Assembly: GCA_039180415.1 (NCBI GenBank)
Contig: JBCDDH010000057.1
Span: 1 to 23,862 of the forward strand
DNA length: 23,862 bases
Reading direction: 5' to 3'
Origin: CAZIXN01 sp039180415
Lineage (GTDB): Bacteria > Planctomycetota > Phycisphaerae > Phycisphaerales > Phycisphaeraceae
Shown here: positions 1 through 6,665 of the stretch, piece after piece
Layout of the letters: each line of letters opens with the position of its first letter
How positions within the stretch are numbered: the stretch's first letter is position 1
Program-made: the position numbers and the translations under genes
Notes under the pieces: model-generated
The model's input: the letters and a program-made list of their open reading frames with translations, nothing else
The model's database searches: none
Told to the model about the DNA's origin: nothing

Positions 1-12
1 CCGCAAAAAAAA

Positions 13-1200
13 TCACGCCCCGGCCGGCTCGAATTTGAGCACCAGATCAAACACCTCGGCGTCCAGCTCCCGGGCGACGCCCGCGTCCTTGACCATGCAG
101 ACCTTGACCGCGTCGCAGGTCAGCCCCGCGTGAAAGTTGCTCTCGACCGACCGGCCCATGCCTTCAAGGACCACCAGGTCCACGCCGCGTCGGGTGACCG
201 CATCGGCCAGCTCCGGGCTCACGGCGAGCAGGTCGATCAGCGGCGCATCGTTGCCGCTGGGCACGCACTCGAGCCGGCCGTCGGCGAGGGCTTCGCGGAG
301 CGGGGCGTCGTGCTCGGTAACGCGATCGAGCAAAGCGACCAGCTCGTCGTGGGTGACGTCGTTGAGCGACGGCCGCGTGTTGGCCGTCAGGATCACCCCC
401 GTGCCCCGGCGAAGCAGTTCCCGGGCCAAGGGGAGCATGCCCAGCAAGACGTCCGGCCCGGCGTTGTCCACGAACAGGCACGCACACCGATACGCCGGAT
501 GCCGCTTCGCGTCGAACCGTTCGGCCAGCGCTTCGAAATCGTCGAACCGCCACGGCCGGGGCTTGAGCTTCGCTCGCACCGCTTCGAAGTCGATCTGACC
601 CGATTCGAACATCGCGATCGTTTCTTTGGCGCCCAGATCGAAGATGTTCCCCGCCAACACGCCCCGCCAGGCCGCGGCGAACCGCTCCGCCTCGGGCATC
701 GCGTCCAACTCGGCCAGCAAAGCCGGCAGGAGCGGCAGCGCCCGCTCGTTTTCTTGTCGCTTGGGGATCGCGTAGGCGTCCACGATGCCCGCCCGTTCGA
801 GGGCGTCTTCCCGGGCCCAGCAGAGCGAAAGGATGTCTAGCTGGCCGAACGCTGCGGGGTCCGCCTGGACGCGATCTAAATACGCCCCGAACTCGGCTTG
901 GGCCTCTGCCCGCTGCGCGTTCGCCTTTTCTTCGGAGATGCCGCGTTCCGCGGCCTCGGCCATCCACCCCCGGCACATCCCGCCGGCGTGCGAGCGAAAC
1001 ATGCCGAGCCAGTAGCCCCGGGCTTCGGCGTCGCGGGTGAGATTCGTCAGCCCCGGGCGATACCCGCTCGGGTCCGCCAACCGCGGGAAAGTCACCCGCT
1101 GCGCCCGCCGTGCCAGCGCCAGCGAATCCGTGGGCAGCGCCGGCCCGGTTTGCCCGTACGTCTGGCCGACATCGGTGGCCTCGGAACCCACGCGGTTCAT
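13..1200 (-). CDS. DUF89 / ARMT1-like damage-control phosphatase (PANK4 C-terminal type)
   Basis: A 395-residue soluble protein of the DUF89 family, metal-dependent phosphatases that remove damaged or surplus phosphometabolites (sugar phosphates, 4'-phosphopantetheine). The C-terminal half shows the family fingerprints: FVDNAGPD (243-250, with metal-binding Asp245 and Asn246), TANTRPSLND (272-281) and LEGMGRSVESN (345-355). The N-terminal 200 residues are helical and resemble the cap region of the PANK4-type subgroup; there is no kinase domain. I chose the ATG at 1200 because it overlaps the hisH stop as ATGA, a translational-coupling arrangement. An ATG nine bases upstream (1209) is possible but lies inside hisH. 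Substrate cannot be told from sequence; the coupling to hisH suggests constitutive expression with biosynthesis genes. Eight T follow the stop codon directly, but I see no convincing stem. Confidence 0.85.
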   Translation of the reverse strand: MNRVGSEATDVGQTYGQTGPALPTDSLALARRAQRVTFPRLADPSGYRPGLTNLTRDAEARGYWLGMFRSHAGGMCRGWMAEAAERGISEEKANAQRAEAQAEFGAYLDRVQADPAAFGQLDILSLCWAREDALERAGIVDAYAIPKRQENERALPLLPALLAELDAMPEAERFAAAWRGVLAGNIFDLGAKETIAMFESGQIDFEAVRAKLKPRPWRFDDFEALAERFDAKRHPAYRCACLFVDNAGPDVLLGMLPLARELLRRGTGVILTANTRPSLNDVTHDELVALLDRVTEHDAPLREALADGRLECVPSGNDAPLIDLLAVSPELADAVTRRGVDLVVLEGMGRSVESNFHAGLTCDAVKVCMVKDAGVARELDAEVFDLVLKFEPAGA

Positions 1201-1838
1201 GACGACCACCGCGCAAAGTTGTCCAAGAGTTGCAGCCCCACCGCCTGGCTCTTTTCGGGATGGAACTGCGTGGCCCAGAGGTTGCCGCGGTGCACCGCCG
1301 AGCAGAACGGTCGGCCGTAGGTCGTGCGGGCGGCGGCATCAGCGTCGTCGACGGGCCGGCAGTAGTAGCCGTGGACAAAGTACACGTGCGGGTTGTCGGG
1401 CAGGCCGGCACCCAGCGCCGCGCCGGCGTCCGTGAGTTCGATCCGGTTCCAGCCCATGTGCGGGACCTTCAGCCGCGGGCGGTCCGGCCCCTGGTCTTCG
1501 ACGAAGCGGACGACCTCGCCGTCGATGAGGCTTAGCCCCGGGATCGGCGCGTCGGCCGGCGCGTCCTCTGTCGACGACTCGAACATCAGTTGCATCCCCA
1601 GGCACACGCCCAGCATCGGCCGGCCCGACGCGGCAAACGCGGTCAGCGGATCGATCAGGCCCCGCCGGTCAAGCTGCCGCATCCCGTCGGCGAAGTTGCC
1701 TACGCCCGGAAGGATCAGCCGCGCGGCGTCGGCGACGCCCGTGGCGTCGGCGATGATTTCGGCGTTGTGTCCCCGGTGCTGCAACGCTTTCTGAACCGAA
1801 CGCAGGTTGCCCATGCCGTAGTCGAGGATGGCGATCAT
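1197..1838 (-). CDS. hisH: Imidazole glycerol phosphate synthase, glutamine amidotransferase subunit HisH
   Basis: Class I glutamine amidotransferase of 213 residues, normal for HisH. It releases ammonia from glutamine and feeds it to HisF, which makes imidazole glycerol phosphate and AICAR in histidine synthesis. The start (ILDYGMGNLRSV), the oxyanion region PGVGNF (44-49), the nucleophile Cys79 in GVCLGMQ, and the His193/Glu195 pair in FHPEKS are all present. The HVYFVHGYY segment (151-159) is typical of HisH. hisF and other his genes are not in the window, so histidine genes are scattered. It lies 34 bases after the OmpA lipoprotein gene and overlaps the DUF89 gene by four bases. A GAGAAG stretch about eight bases before the ATG may be the ribosome site. 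Confidence 0.97.
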   Translation of the reverse strand: MIAILDYGMGNLRSVQKALQHRGHNAEIIADATGVADAARLILPGVGNFADGMRQLDRRGLIDPLTAFAASGRPMLGVCLGMQLMFESSTEDAPADAPIPGLSLIDGEVVRFVEDQGPDRPRLKVPHMGWNRIELTDAGAALGAGLPDNPHVYFVHGYYCRPVDDADAAARTTYGRPFCSAVHRGNLWATQFHPEKSQAVGLQLLDNFARWSS

Positions 1839-1872
1839 GCGGACTTCTCGATCTGCCTCGACGGCGGCGGTT

Positions 1873-2511
1873 TCATCGCACCACGATCTCGACGCGGCGG
1901 TTCTTGGCCTTATCGCTGCCGCGCGGTTCGCTGGACCCCAGGCCGACCGTCGTGAGGCGGGCGCTGCTCACCCCCCGCTCGGCGAGGTAGTCGGCGACCG
2001 CCTTCGCGCGGGCTTCGCTGAGTGCCTCGTTGCTCGCCCAGTTGCTCTTGCGGATCGGATCGGAATCGGTGTGTCCTTCGACGACGACCTGCCGGCCGGC
2101 GTAGTTGTCGGTGAGCGCCTCGGCGACCTGTCGCAGCGTCTTCTTGCTGGCGTTGCTGAGCGTGGCCTGGCCGGGGGCGAAGAGCACGTCACCGGGCACG
2201 CGGACGGTGACCTCGTTGGCGACGGACGTATCGATCTCGACGCCGCCGATGCCCGAGAAGCCCGTGCCGTCGAGCGACAGGAACGCCGGGGCCGGCCCGG
2301 GCGGCGGCGCGGAGATCGGCGTCGGAGCCGGGGCGGCGCGGAGCTGGTCGTTCTCGGCCATGAGGCGATCGACCTCGGCCTGGAGGGCGCGGTTCTGGCC
2401 GTAGAGCGCGTCTCGCTCTTGCTGCAGGCTGGTGATCGATTGGCAGCCCGGGCCGGCGAACACCAACAGGCAAACGCAGGCAACCACAAGCGGCATAGGG
2501 GAATGAGTCAT
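1873..2511 (-). CDS. OmpA-family peptidoglycan-binding lipoprotein (Pal-like)
   Basis: A 212-residue envelope protein. A hydrophobic leader (about 8-20) ends in a GPGC sequence at Cys23, a weak but plausible lipobox, so it is probably an outer-membrane or periplasmic lipoprotein. Residues 28-60 form a short coiled coil (LQQERDALYGQNRALQAEVDRL), followed by a Pro/Ala-rich linker (60-77). Residues 100-212 are an OmpA C-terminal domain: DVLFAPGQATLS, VEGHTDSDPI (145-154), the SEARAKAVADYL helix and the closing NRRVEIVV. This domain binds the diaminopimelate of peptidoglycan. A clear AGGAGA site lies six bases upstream of the ATG at 2511. Its place beside a prepilin peptidase may be only genomic neighbourhood. 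Confidence 0.92.
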   Translation of the reverse strand: MTHSPMPLVVACVCLLVFAGPGCQSITSLQQERDALYGQNRALQAEVDRLMAENDQLRAAPAPTPISAPPPGPAPAFLSLDGTGFSGIGGVEIDTSVANEVTVRVPGDVLFAPGQATLSNASKKTLRQVAEALTDNYAGRQVVVEGHTDSDPIRKSNWASNEALSEARAKAVADYLAERGVSSARLTTVGLGSSEPRGSDKAKNRRVEIVVR

Positions 2512-2589
2512 GGCGGTCTCCTGATCGGGGAAGCAGGAGTTTACGGATTCGCGGATGGCTTTGCTGGGGGTTTGGGCGCCGGCTTCGGC

Positions 2590-3759
2590 TTAGCCCAGCG
2601 TCGGTAAGAGATAAGCCCAGATCTCGTTGCGGAAGAGCATCACCACCAGCGTTGCCGCGCAGAGCGAGGGCCCGTACGGGATCACCCGCGTCCGGCCCTT
2701 GAGTACGGCCCCGACGCCGGCCGTGACGAGCACCACCGCGATGCCGATGAACGGCGCGAGAAAGAACGCCAGCGTCGCGTCCCGCCAGCCGATCACCGCT
2801 CCGACCGCGGCCATGAGGTGCACGTCGCCCAGGCCCATCGCTTCTTTCCCGAACAGCAGCGTGCCGAAGATGCGGATGGACCAGACCACGCCGCCGCCGA
2901 CGAGATAACCGATCACAACGCCCGCTAGCGCATGCGTGAACCAGACCTCCCCGTTGCCAAGTCCCGGCCAGAACAACGTGGCCAAAACCGCGAGCAACAC
3001 CGGCGGCGTCAAGAACAAAACTTCTTTGAGCACTTCGCGGCGGGGGTGGGGGTGGGCGAGGATGAGGTTCGGGTCGTCCGGGTCGGCTCCTTCGGGCATT
3101 TCGGGTTCCTCGGCGAAGCTCAGCGGGAGCACGCCGATTCGCAACAGGACCACCGACACGATCAGGCCAACCGCACCTCCCGCTGCGATCGCGAATTCCA
3201 CGCCGAGGGCCAAAGGCGTAAGTGATCCCCAGTGCGACTCGATCGCTTGCCAATCGGTTCCAAGAAACCCCGCCGCGCCCGCCACGGGTGAAACCAGCGC
3301 GACCAAGCTCGCCGTCCACACGATCCCCAACGGGATGATGTACAGCTTCGCGTCGATCAGCGTCGCCGCGATCATGCACGCCAACAGGCACAGATGTACG
3401 CCCAGCACCGGCCAGGTGTTCAGCACCCCCGCTCCCGCAAACGCGGGCCGCAAGCCCGTGAAGTAATACGCCCACGTCAGCCCCGCGAACGCGATGCCTG
3501 TGAACGCTTCGACCAGCGGGTACTGCGGGCTGATCGACATCTTGCAGTTCCGGCACTTGCCCCGCAGCCACAGCCAACCCAGCACCGGCACGTTGTCGAA
3601 CCACGCCAGCTTCTTCTCACATCCCGGGCAGCGCGACGGCGGGCTCACCACGCTCAACCCCTCGGGCACGCGGAACACCACCACGTTTAAGAAACTCCCG
3701 ACGCACGCGCCCCACAGGCCCATCAGGATCACGGTGTAGGTCTCGGGAGACACGGGCAT
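2590..3759 (-). CDS. Type IV prepilin peptidase / N-methyltransferase (A24 family, PilD/GspO)
   Basis: Polytopic inner-membrane aspartic peptidase that cuts the leader of type IV pilins and type II secretion pseudopilins and methylates the new N terminus. The N-terminal region carries GSFLNVVVFRVPEG and two zinc-type CxxC pairs (Cys44/47 and Cys69/72). The two catalytic aspartates are in TLIDAKLYIIP (Asp136) and GLGDVHLM (Asp312). At 389 residues it is about 100 longer than the usual enzyme. The extra length is an insertion at about 155-260 with an acidic cytoplasmic stretch (EEPEMPEGADPDD, 217-229) and further hydrophobic segments. No pilin, PilB/GspE or PilC gene is nearby, so it is an orphan peptidase here. 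No clear Shine-Dalgarno site precedes the ATG; a GATC heptamer repeat does. Confidence 0.95.
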   Translation of the reverse strand: MPVSPETYTVILMGLWGACVGSFLNVVVFRVPEGLSVVSPPSRCPGCEKKLAWFDNVPVLGWLWLRGKCRNCKMSISPQYPLVEAFTGIAFAGLTWAYYFTGLRPAFAGAGVLNTWPVLGVHLCLLACMIAATLIDAKLYIIPLGIVWTASLVALVSPVAGAAGFLGTDWQAIESHWGSLTPLALGVEFAIAAGGAVGLIVSVVLLRIGVLPLSFAEEPEMPEGADPDDPNLILAHPHPRREVLKEVLFLTPPVLLAVLATLFWPGLGNGEVWFTHALAGVVIGYLVGGGVVWSIRIFGTLLFGKEAMGLGDVHLMAAVGAVIGWRDATLAFFLAPFIGIAVVLVTAGVGAVLKGRTRVIPYGPSLCAATLVVMLFRNEIWAYLLPTLG

Positions 3760-3766
3760 GGCTTAG

Positions 3767-3794
3767 AGATCGGGGATCAAGGATCGCGGATCGG
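3767..3794. repeat. Four tandem GATC heptamers
   Basis: Four consecutive 7-base units, AGATCGG GGATCAA GGATCGC GGATCGG, fill the short gap between xseB and the prepilin peptidase gene. Each unit contains a GATC at exactly seven-base spacing. On the coding strand they lie about 8-35 bases before the prepilin peptidase ATG. They may be a slippage-type microsatellite or a Dam-type or protein-binding cluster; function unknown. Confidence 0.7.
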
Positions 3795-3809
3795 AAAAAA
3801 CAGCAACGC

Positions 3810-4073
3810 TCAGCCCCCGGCCCGATCTCCGTTTTCGGGTTCCGATTCCCCGGAGCGAAGCTCCGCCGCCGTCAATTCCGCGATCCGTTTCTCGGCCACG
3901 TCGAGCACTGATCGGCAACGCTTCACCAACGCCGCCCCGCGTTCGTACTGCGCGATCGCCTCTTCCAGGCCGATCTCGCCGGACTCGACCCGTTCGATCA
4001 ACGCCTCCAACTCCTCGAGGGCCGCCTCGAAGCTCAGCGTGTCCGGCTCGGTTTCGCGTTTCGGGCTCGTCAC
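3810..4073 (-). CDS. xseB: Exodeoxyribonuclease VII small subunit
   Basis: Small helical subunit of exonuclease VII, the single-strand DNA exonuclease made of one XseA and several XseB chains. The family core LSFEAALEELEALIERVESGEIGLEEAIAQYERG is complete apart from variation, followed by the helix that ends VAEKRIAEL. I chose the GTG at 4073 (87 residues). It has no Shine-Dalgarno site but has TATGCT exactly six bases upstream, matching a leaderless arrangement seen at other genes here. A TTG at 4091 would add six residues (93 in all) and cannot be excluded. It follows xseA by about 40 bases from the chosen start, so the two are also likely cotranscribed. Confidence 0.92.
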   Translation of the reverse strand: MTSPKRETEPDTLSFEAALEELEALIERVESGEIGLEEAIAQYERGAALVKRCRSVLDVAEKRIAELTAAELRSGESEPENGDRAGG

Positions 4074-4079
4074 TCCCGG

Positions 4080-4085
4080 AGCATA
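4080..4085 (-). promoter_or_regulatory. Putative -10 box of xseB (leaderless type)
   Basis: TATGCT on the minus strand ends six bases before the GTG at 4073, so transcription would begin on the start codon. No matching -35 box is visible. It would give xseB an internal promoter downstream of xseA. Confidence 0.35.
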
Positions 4086-4112
4086 ATCCAACCCGAGGCC
4101 GACGCTCCGCGG

Positions 4113-5414
4113 TCACGTGTCAAACAGCGAAGGCCCGCCTGCGTCGCCTTTCGATGGACGCTTGCCTTTCGATTTCGCGGGCCGGGTGCTTGGAGCGGCG
4201 GCGGGTCGACTCGCCCTCGACACCGCGTCGACCGTGCTGTCGATCGATCCGTCCGCGAAGACCGTTTTTAACGCCTTGGCTTTCGCCGCGTCCTCCGCCG
4301 AACGCAGCACGTGCCCCGCCGCGTCGGTCGTGTAGGTAAACCCGCGCTCGAGGACCCGCCGGGGCCCGACCGCCTCCAGATGACGGCTCGCCGAAGCTAG
4401 CGCCGCCGACCGGCTTTCGAGGTTCCGCCGCACGCCCGGAAGCAGGCGGGACTCGGCCCGCACGACCCGCTCCCGGAACGCTTCCACCAGCTTCCGCGGC
4501 TCCCGCAGCAGCGGCGACCGCCCCGCCGTCTCCACTCGCGCCCGGAAGTGTTCGAGGCGGTGCCGCAGCGTCACGCCCAAACGCCGCTCCAGCTGCGCGA
4601 CCTGCTCCTGTAGCGCCGCCGCGTCGGGCACCAGCGTCATCGCCGCCTGCGTCGGCGTGGCGCACCGCGCGTCCGCCACGAGCTCTGCGATGGTCGTGTC
4701 CGTCTCGTGGCCGATCGCCGCGACGACCGGCAAGTCGCAGCGCAACAACGCGTCGGCGACCGCCCTTTCGTTGAACGCCCAGAGGTCTTCGATGCTCCCG
4801 CCGCCGCGGGTGAGGACGATCGCGTCGATCCCGTGCGCCGCCCCGTGCTCCGAAAGCGCGTCGAGCGCCCCGACGATCTGCGGCGCCGCGTCCGGCCCCT
4901 GCACCCGCACGTCCACCAGCACGAGTTCGCACCCCGCCCAACGCCGCCCGGCTGTGTCGATCACGTCCTGCAACGCCGCCCCGCCTCCGGACGTGACCAC
5001 CGCGATCTTGCGCGGCACCGCCGGCAGCGGCTTCTTGCGTTCGAGCTCGAAGTAGCCCCGGTCGCGCAGCTCGGCCATCAGCGCCCGCAGCTCGGCTTCC
5101 AACGCCCCGACGCCGACCGGCTCCAGCCGATCGACGTAGAGCTGGACCGCCCCCTGCGCGTCGTAGAAATCGATCCGCCCCGCCGCGACGACCTCCATGC
5201 CGTCCTTGGCCTTGAAGCCGCAACGCTTCGCGGCCGAAGCGAACATCACGCACCGCAGCGCCGCTCCGCCGTCTTTGAGCGAGAAGAACCAGTGGGCCCG
5301 GTCCGACAGATTGGAGATCTCGCCGACGACGCGGACGCGCTGAAGCTCCGGCGTCTCGAGCGCGCCGCGGATCATCGCGGCGACTTGGGTCACGCTCAGC
5401 GGCGTTTCGGGCAT
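4113..5414 (-). CDS. xseA: Exodeoxyribonuclease VII large subunit
   Basis: Catalytic subunit of exonuclease VII, 433 residues, the usual length. Residues 1-100 form the OB-fold DNA-binding domain (VVGEISNL, HWFFSLKD, VMFAS). The catalytic domain has VTSGGGAALQD (140-150), LTRGGGSIEDLWAFNE (201-216) and AIGHETDTTIAELVADARCATPTQAA (from 233), all family signatures. A long helical region (about 265-375) binds XseB, and the tail is Lys/Ser/Pro-rich (SKGKRPSKGDAG). It starts only four bases after the epimerase stop and is followed by xseB, so it is probably in the same transcript. TAACGT lies six bases before the ATG, but it overlaps the epimerase's last codons and is weak evidence for its own promoter. 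Confidence 0.97.
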   Translation of the reverse strand: MPETPLSVTQVAAMIRGALETPELQRVRVVGEISNLSDRAHWFFSLKDGGAALRCVMFASAAKRCGFKAKDGMEVVAAGRIDFYDAQGAVQLYVDRLEPVGVGALEAELRALMAELRDRGYFELERKKPLPAVPRKIAVVTSGGGAALQDVIDTAGRRWAGCELVLVDVRVQGPDAAPQIVGALDALSEHGAAHGIDAIVLTRGGGSIEDLWAFNERAVADALLRCDLPVVAAIGHETDTTIAELVADARCATPTQAAMTLVPDAAALQEQVAQLERRLGVTLRHRLEHFRARVETAGRSPLLREPRKLVEAFRERVVRAESRLLPGVRRNLESRSAALASASRHLEAVGPRRVLERGFTYTTDAAGHVLRSAEDAAKAKALKTVFADGSIDSTVDAVSRASRPAAAPSTRPAKSKGKRPSKGDAGGPSLFDT

Positions 5415-5418
5415 CGCG

Positions 5419-6558
5419 TCACGTTAGCCCGTGCCAGGTCACGCCGTTGCCCGGCGTGTCCGGGAAGACCGCGACGCCGTCGTCGCCAACCTTCACGCCG
5501 TCGGCCACGTCTTTGGCGAGCAACAGCGCGCCGTCCATGTCCACGTAATCCAGCAGCGGCAGGAGCTGGCCGATGGCGGAGATGCCGACGGTAGTCTCGG
5601 TCATGCAGCCGATCATGACCTTCATGCCGTGCTCCCGGGCGCGGGCGATCATGCGTCGGGCGGGGGTCATGCCGCCGCATTTCATGAGCTTGATGTTGAC
5701 GCCGTGGAACACGCCGGCGCACGCGTCGACGTCGCTTTCGGTGATGCACGACTCGTCGGCCATGATCGGCAGGTCCGAGCCGAAGTACACGGCCTCGTGT
5801 TCCTCGCGCGACGCTTCGCGTTTGAGCGGTTGCTCGATGAACTCGACGCCGAGTTGTTGGAGCGGCCCGGAGATCGTGATCGCTTGCTCGGCCGTCCACG
5901 CACAGTTTGCATCCACGCGGAAGGTTGCTTCGGTTTCTTTGCGGAGCCGTTCGACGAGTTTCAGGTCGGTCTCGGGCGAACCGGTGCCGAGCTTGATCTT
6001 GTAAACCGGGAAGTTCGGGAACTCGTTGAGCTTGTCGGCCATGGCGTCCGGCTCAGCCATGCCGATGGTGTAGTCGGAGGGCGGGCAGGTGGACAGGTCG
6101 AGGTTCCAATGTTTCCAAACGGGCGTCTGCGTCTGCTTTCCCCATAGATCATGCATGGCTTCGTCGAGCGCGCAGATCGCAAAGAAAGCCGCCGCGCCGT
6201 AGCGTTGCGGATTCCCGGTTGCGGTGAAATCGATCGGCGCTCCGGTCTCATGCAACGCGGTCATCGCGTCACCGATCATGACTTCGAAGTCTTCTCGCCC
6301 CGCGTCCCACCCAAAAGGCTCGTCGCCGGTCCCGTGGTTGACGTCGATCATGCGAGATGTCGGCGTGAGGGCATCGACCATCTTCTCCATCGTCACCCCG
6401 AAGTACGGGATCGCCGCCGCCTCGCCATAACCCGACAAACCCGTCTCGGGGTCGTGGAGTTCGACGACCAGGTTGTGTTGCACGGTCCGTGTGCCGTGGG
6501 CGATGGTCCAGGCGTGGCGGAGCGGCAGTTCGAGCGGGTGGAGCTTGAGTTCGAGCAT
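5419..6558 (-). CDS. Dipeptide epimerase-like enolase-superfamily enzyme (DgcA-like racemase candidate)
   Basis: A 379-residue enolase-superfamily enzyme of the MLE/dipeptide-epimerase group. Visible active-site parts: the KxK motif at YKIK (Lys187, Lys189), metal ligands Asp216 (VDANCAW), Glu242 (FIEQPL) and Asp268 (MADES), the second catalytic lysine Lys290 (VNIKLMKCGG), and a VDMDGA segment (339-344) giving the DxD pair typical of Ala-Glu dipeptide epimerases. Such enzymes epimerise L-Ala-D/L-Glu from murein. The neighbouring DUF1611 gene, however, matches the published DgcN-DgcA pair, in which DgcA converts N-acetyl-D-Glu to N-acetyl-L-Glu. The DxD motif favours a dipeptide, the neighbour favours D-Glu. 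The ATG at 6558 is chosen because homology begins there; the open frame upstream runs through the hairpin and shadows DUF1611. Confidence 0.9.
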   Translation of the reverse strand: MLELKLHPLELPLRHAWTIAHGTRTVQHNLVVELHDPETGLSGYGEAAAIPYFGVTMEKMVDALTPTSRMIDVNHGTGDEPFGWDAGREDFEVMIGDAMTALHETGAPIDFTATGNPQRYGAAAFFAICALDEAMHDLWGKQTQTPVWKHWNLDLSTCPPSDYTIGMAEPDAMADKLNEFPNFPVYKIKLGTGSPETDLKLVERLRKETEATFRVDANCAWTAEQAITISGPLQQLGVEFIEQPLKREASREEHEAVYFGSDLPIMADESCITESDVDACAGVFHGVNIKLMKCGGMTPARRMIARAREHGMKVMIGCMTETTVGISAIGQLLPLLDYVDMDGALLLAKDVADGVKVGDDGVAVFPDTPGNGVTWHGLT

Positions 6559-6580
6559 GGCGGGATGATGGATGACCGTT

Positions 6581-6657
6581 TTGACGAGCCGCGACCGTGA
6601 GGGAGCGGGTGGGGTGGCGTCATGCGGGCCCGCACCCTGACGGTCGCGGCTCGTTGA
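6581..6657. repeat. REP-like intergenic hairpin (29-bp imperfect palindrome)
   Basis: A perfect 15-bp inverted repeat, ACGAGCCGCGACCGT at 6584-6598 and its complement at 6640-6654, continues inward through AGGG/CCCT and GCGGG/CCCGC with two mismatches, giving a stem of about 25-29 pairs around a loop of roughly 18 bases. It fills nearly the whole gap between the DUF1611 and epimerase genes. The arm translates as the phrase PLPHGRGS that I recall appearing often in spurious planctomycete proteins, so it is probably a dispersed repeat. There is no T-run, so it is more likely an mRNA processing or stability element than a terminator. Confidence 0.75.
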
Positions 6658-6665
6658 GCGTTTGT

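Noticed and set aside
1..12. Run of T directly after the DUF89 stop as a terminator
   Set aside because: The preceding GCCGGCCGGGGC cannot form a convincing stem with a loop, and the window ends here.
130..840. Plus-strand frames opposite the DUF89 gene
   Set aside because: They are shadows produced by high G+C; the minus-strand protein carries the conserved DUF89 motifs.
6581..6657. The long palindrome as a CRISPR repeat or rho-independent terminator
   Set aside because: There is only one copy, no spacers, and no T-run on either strand.
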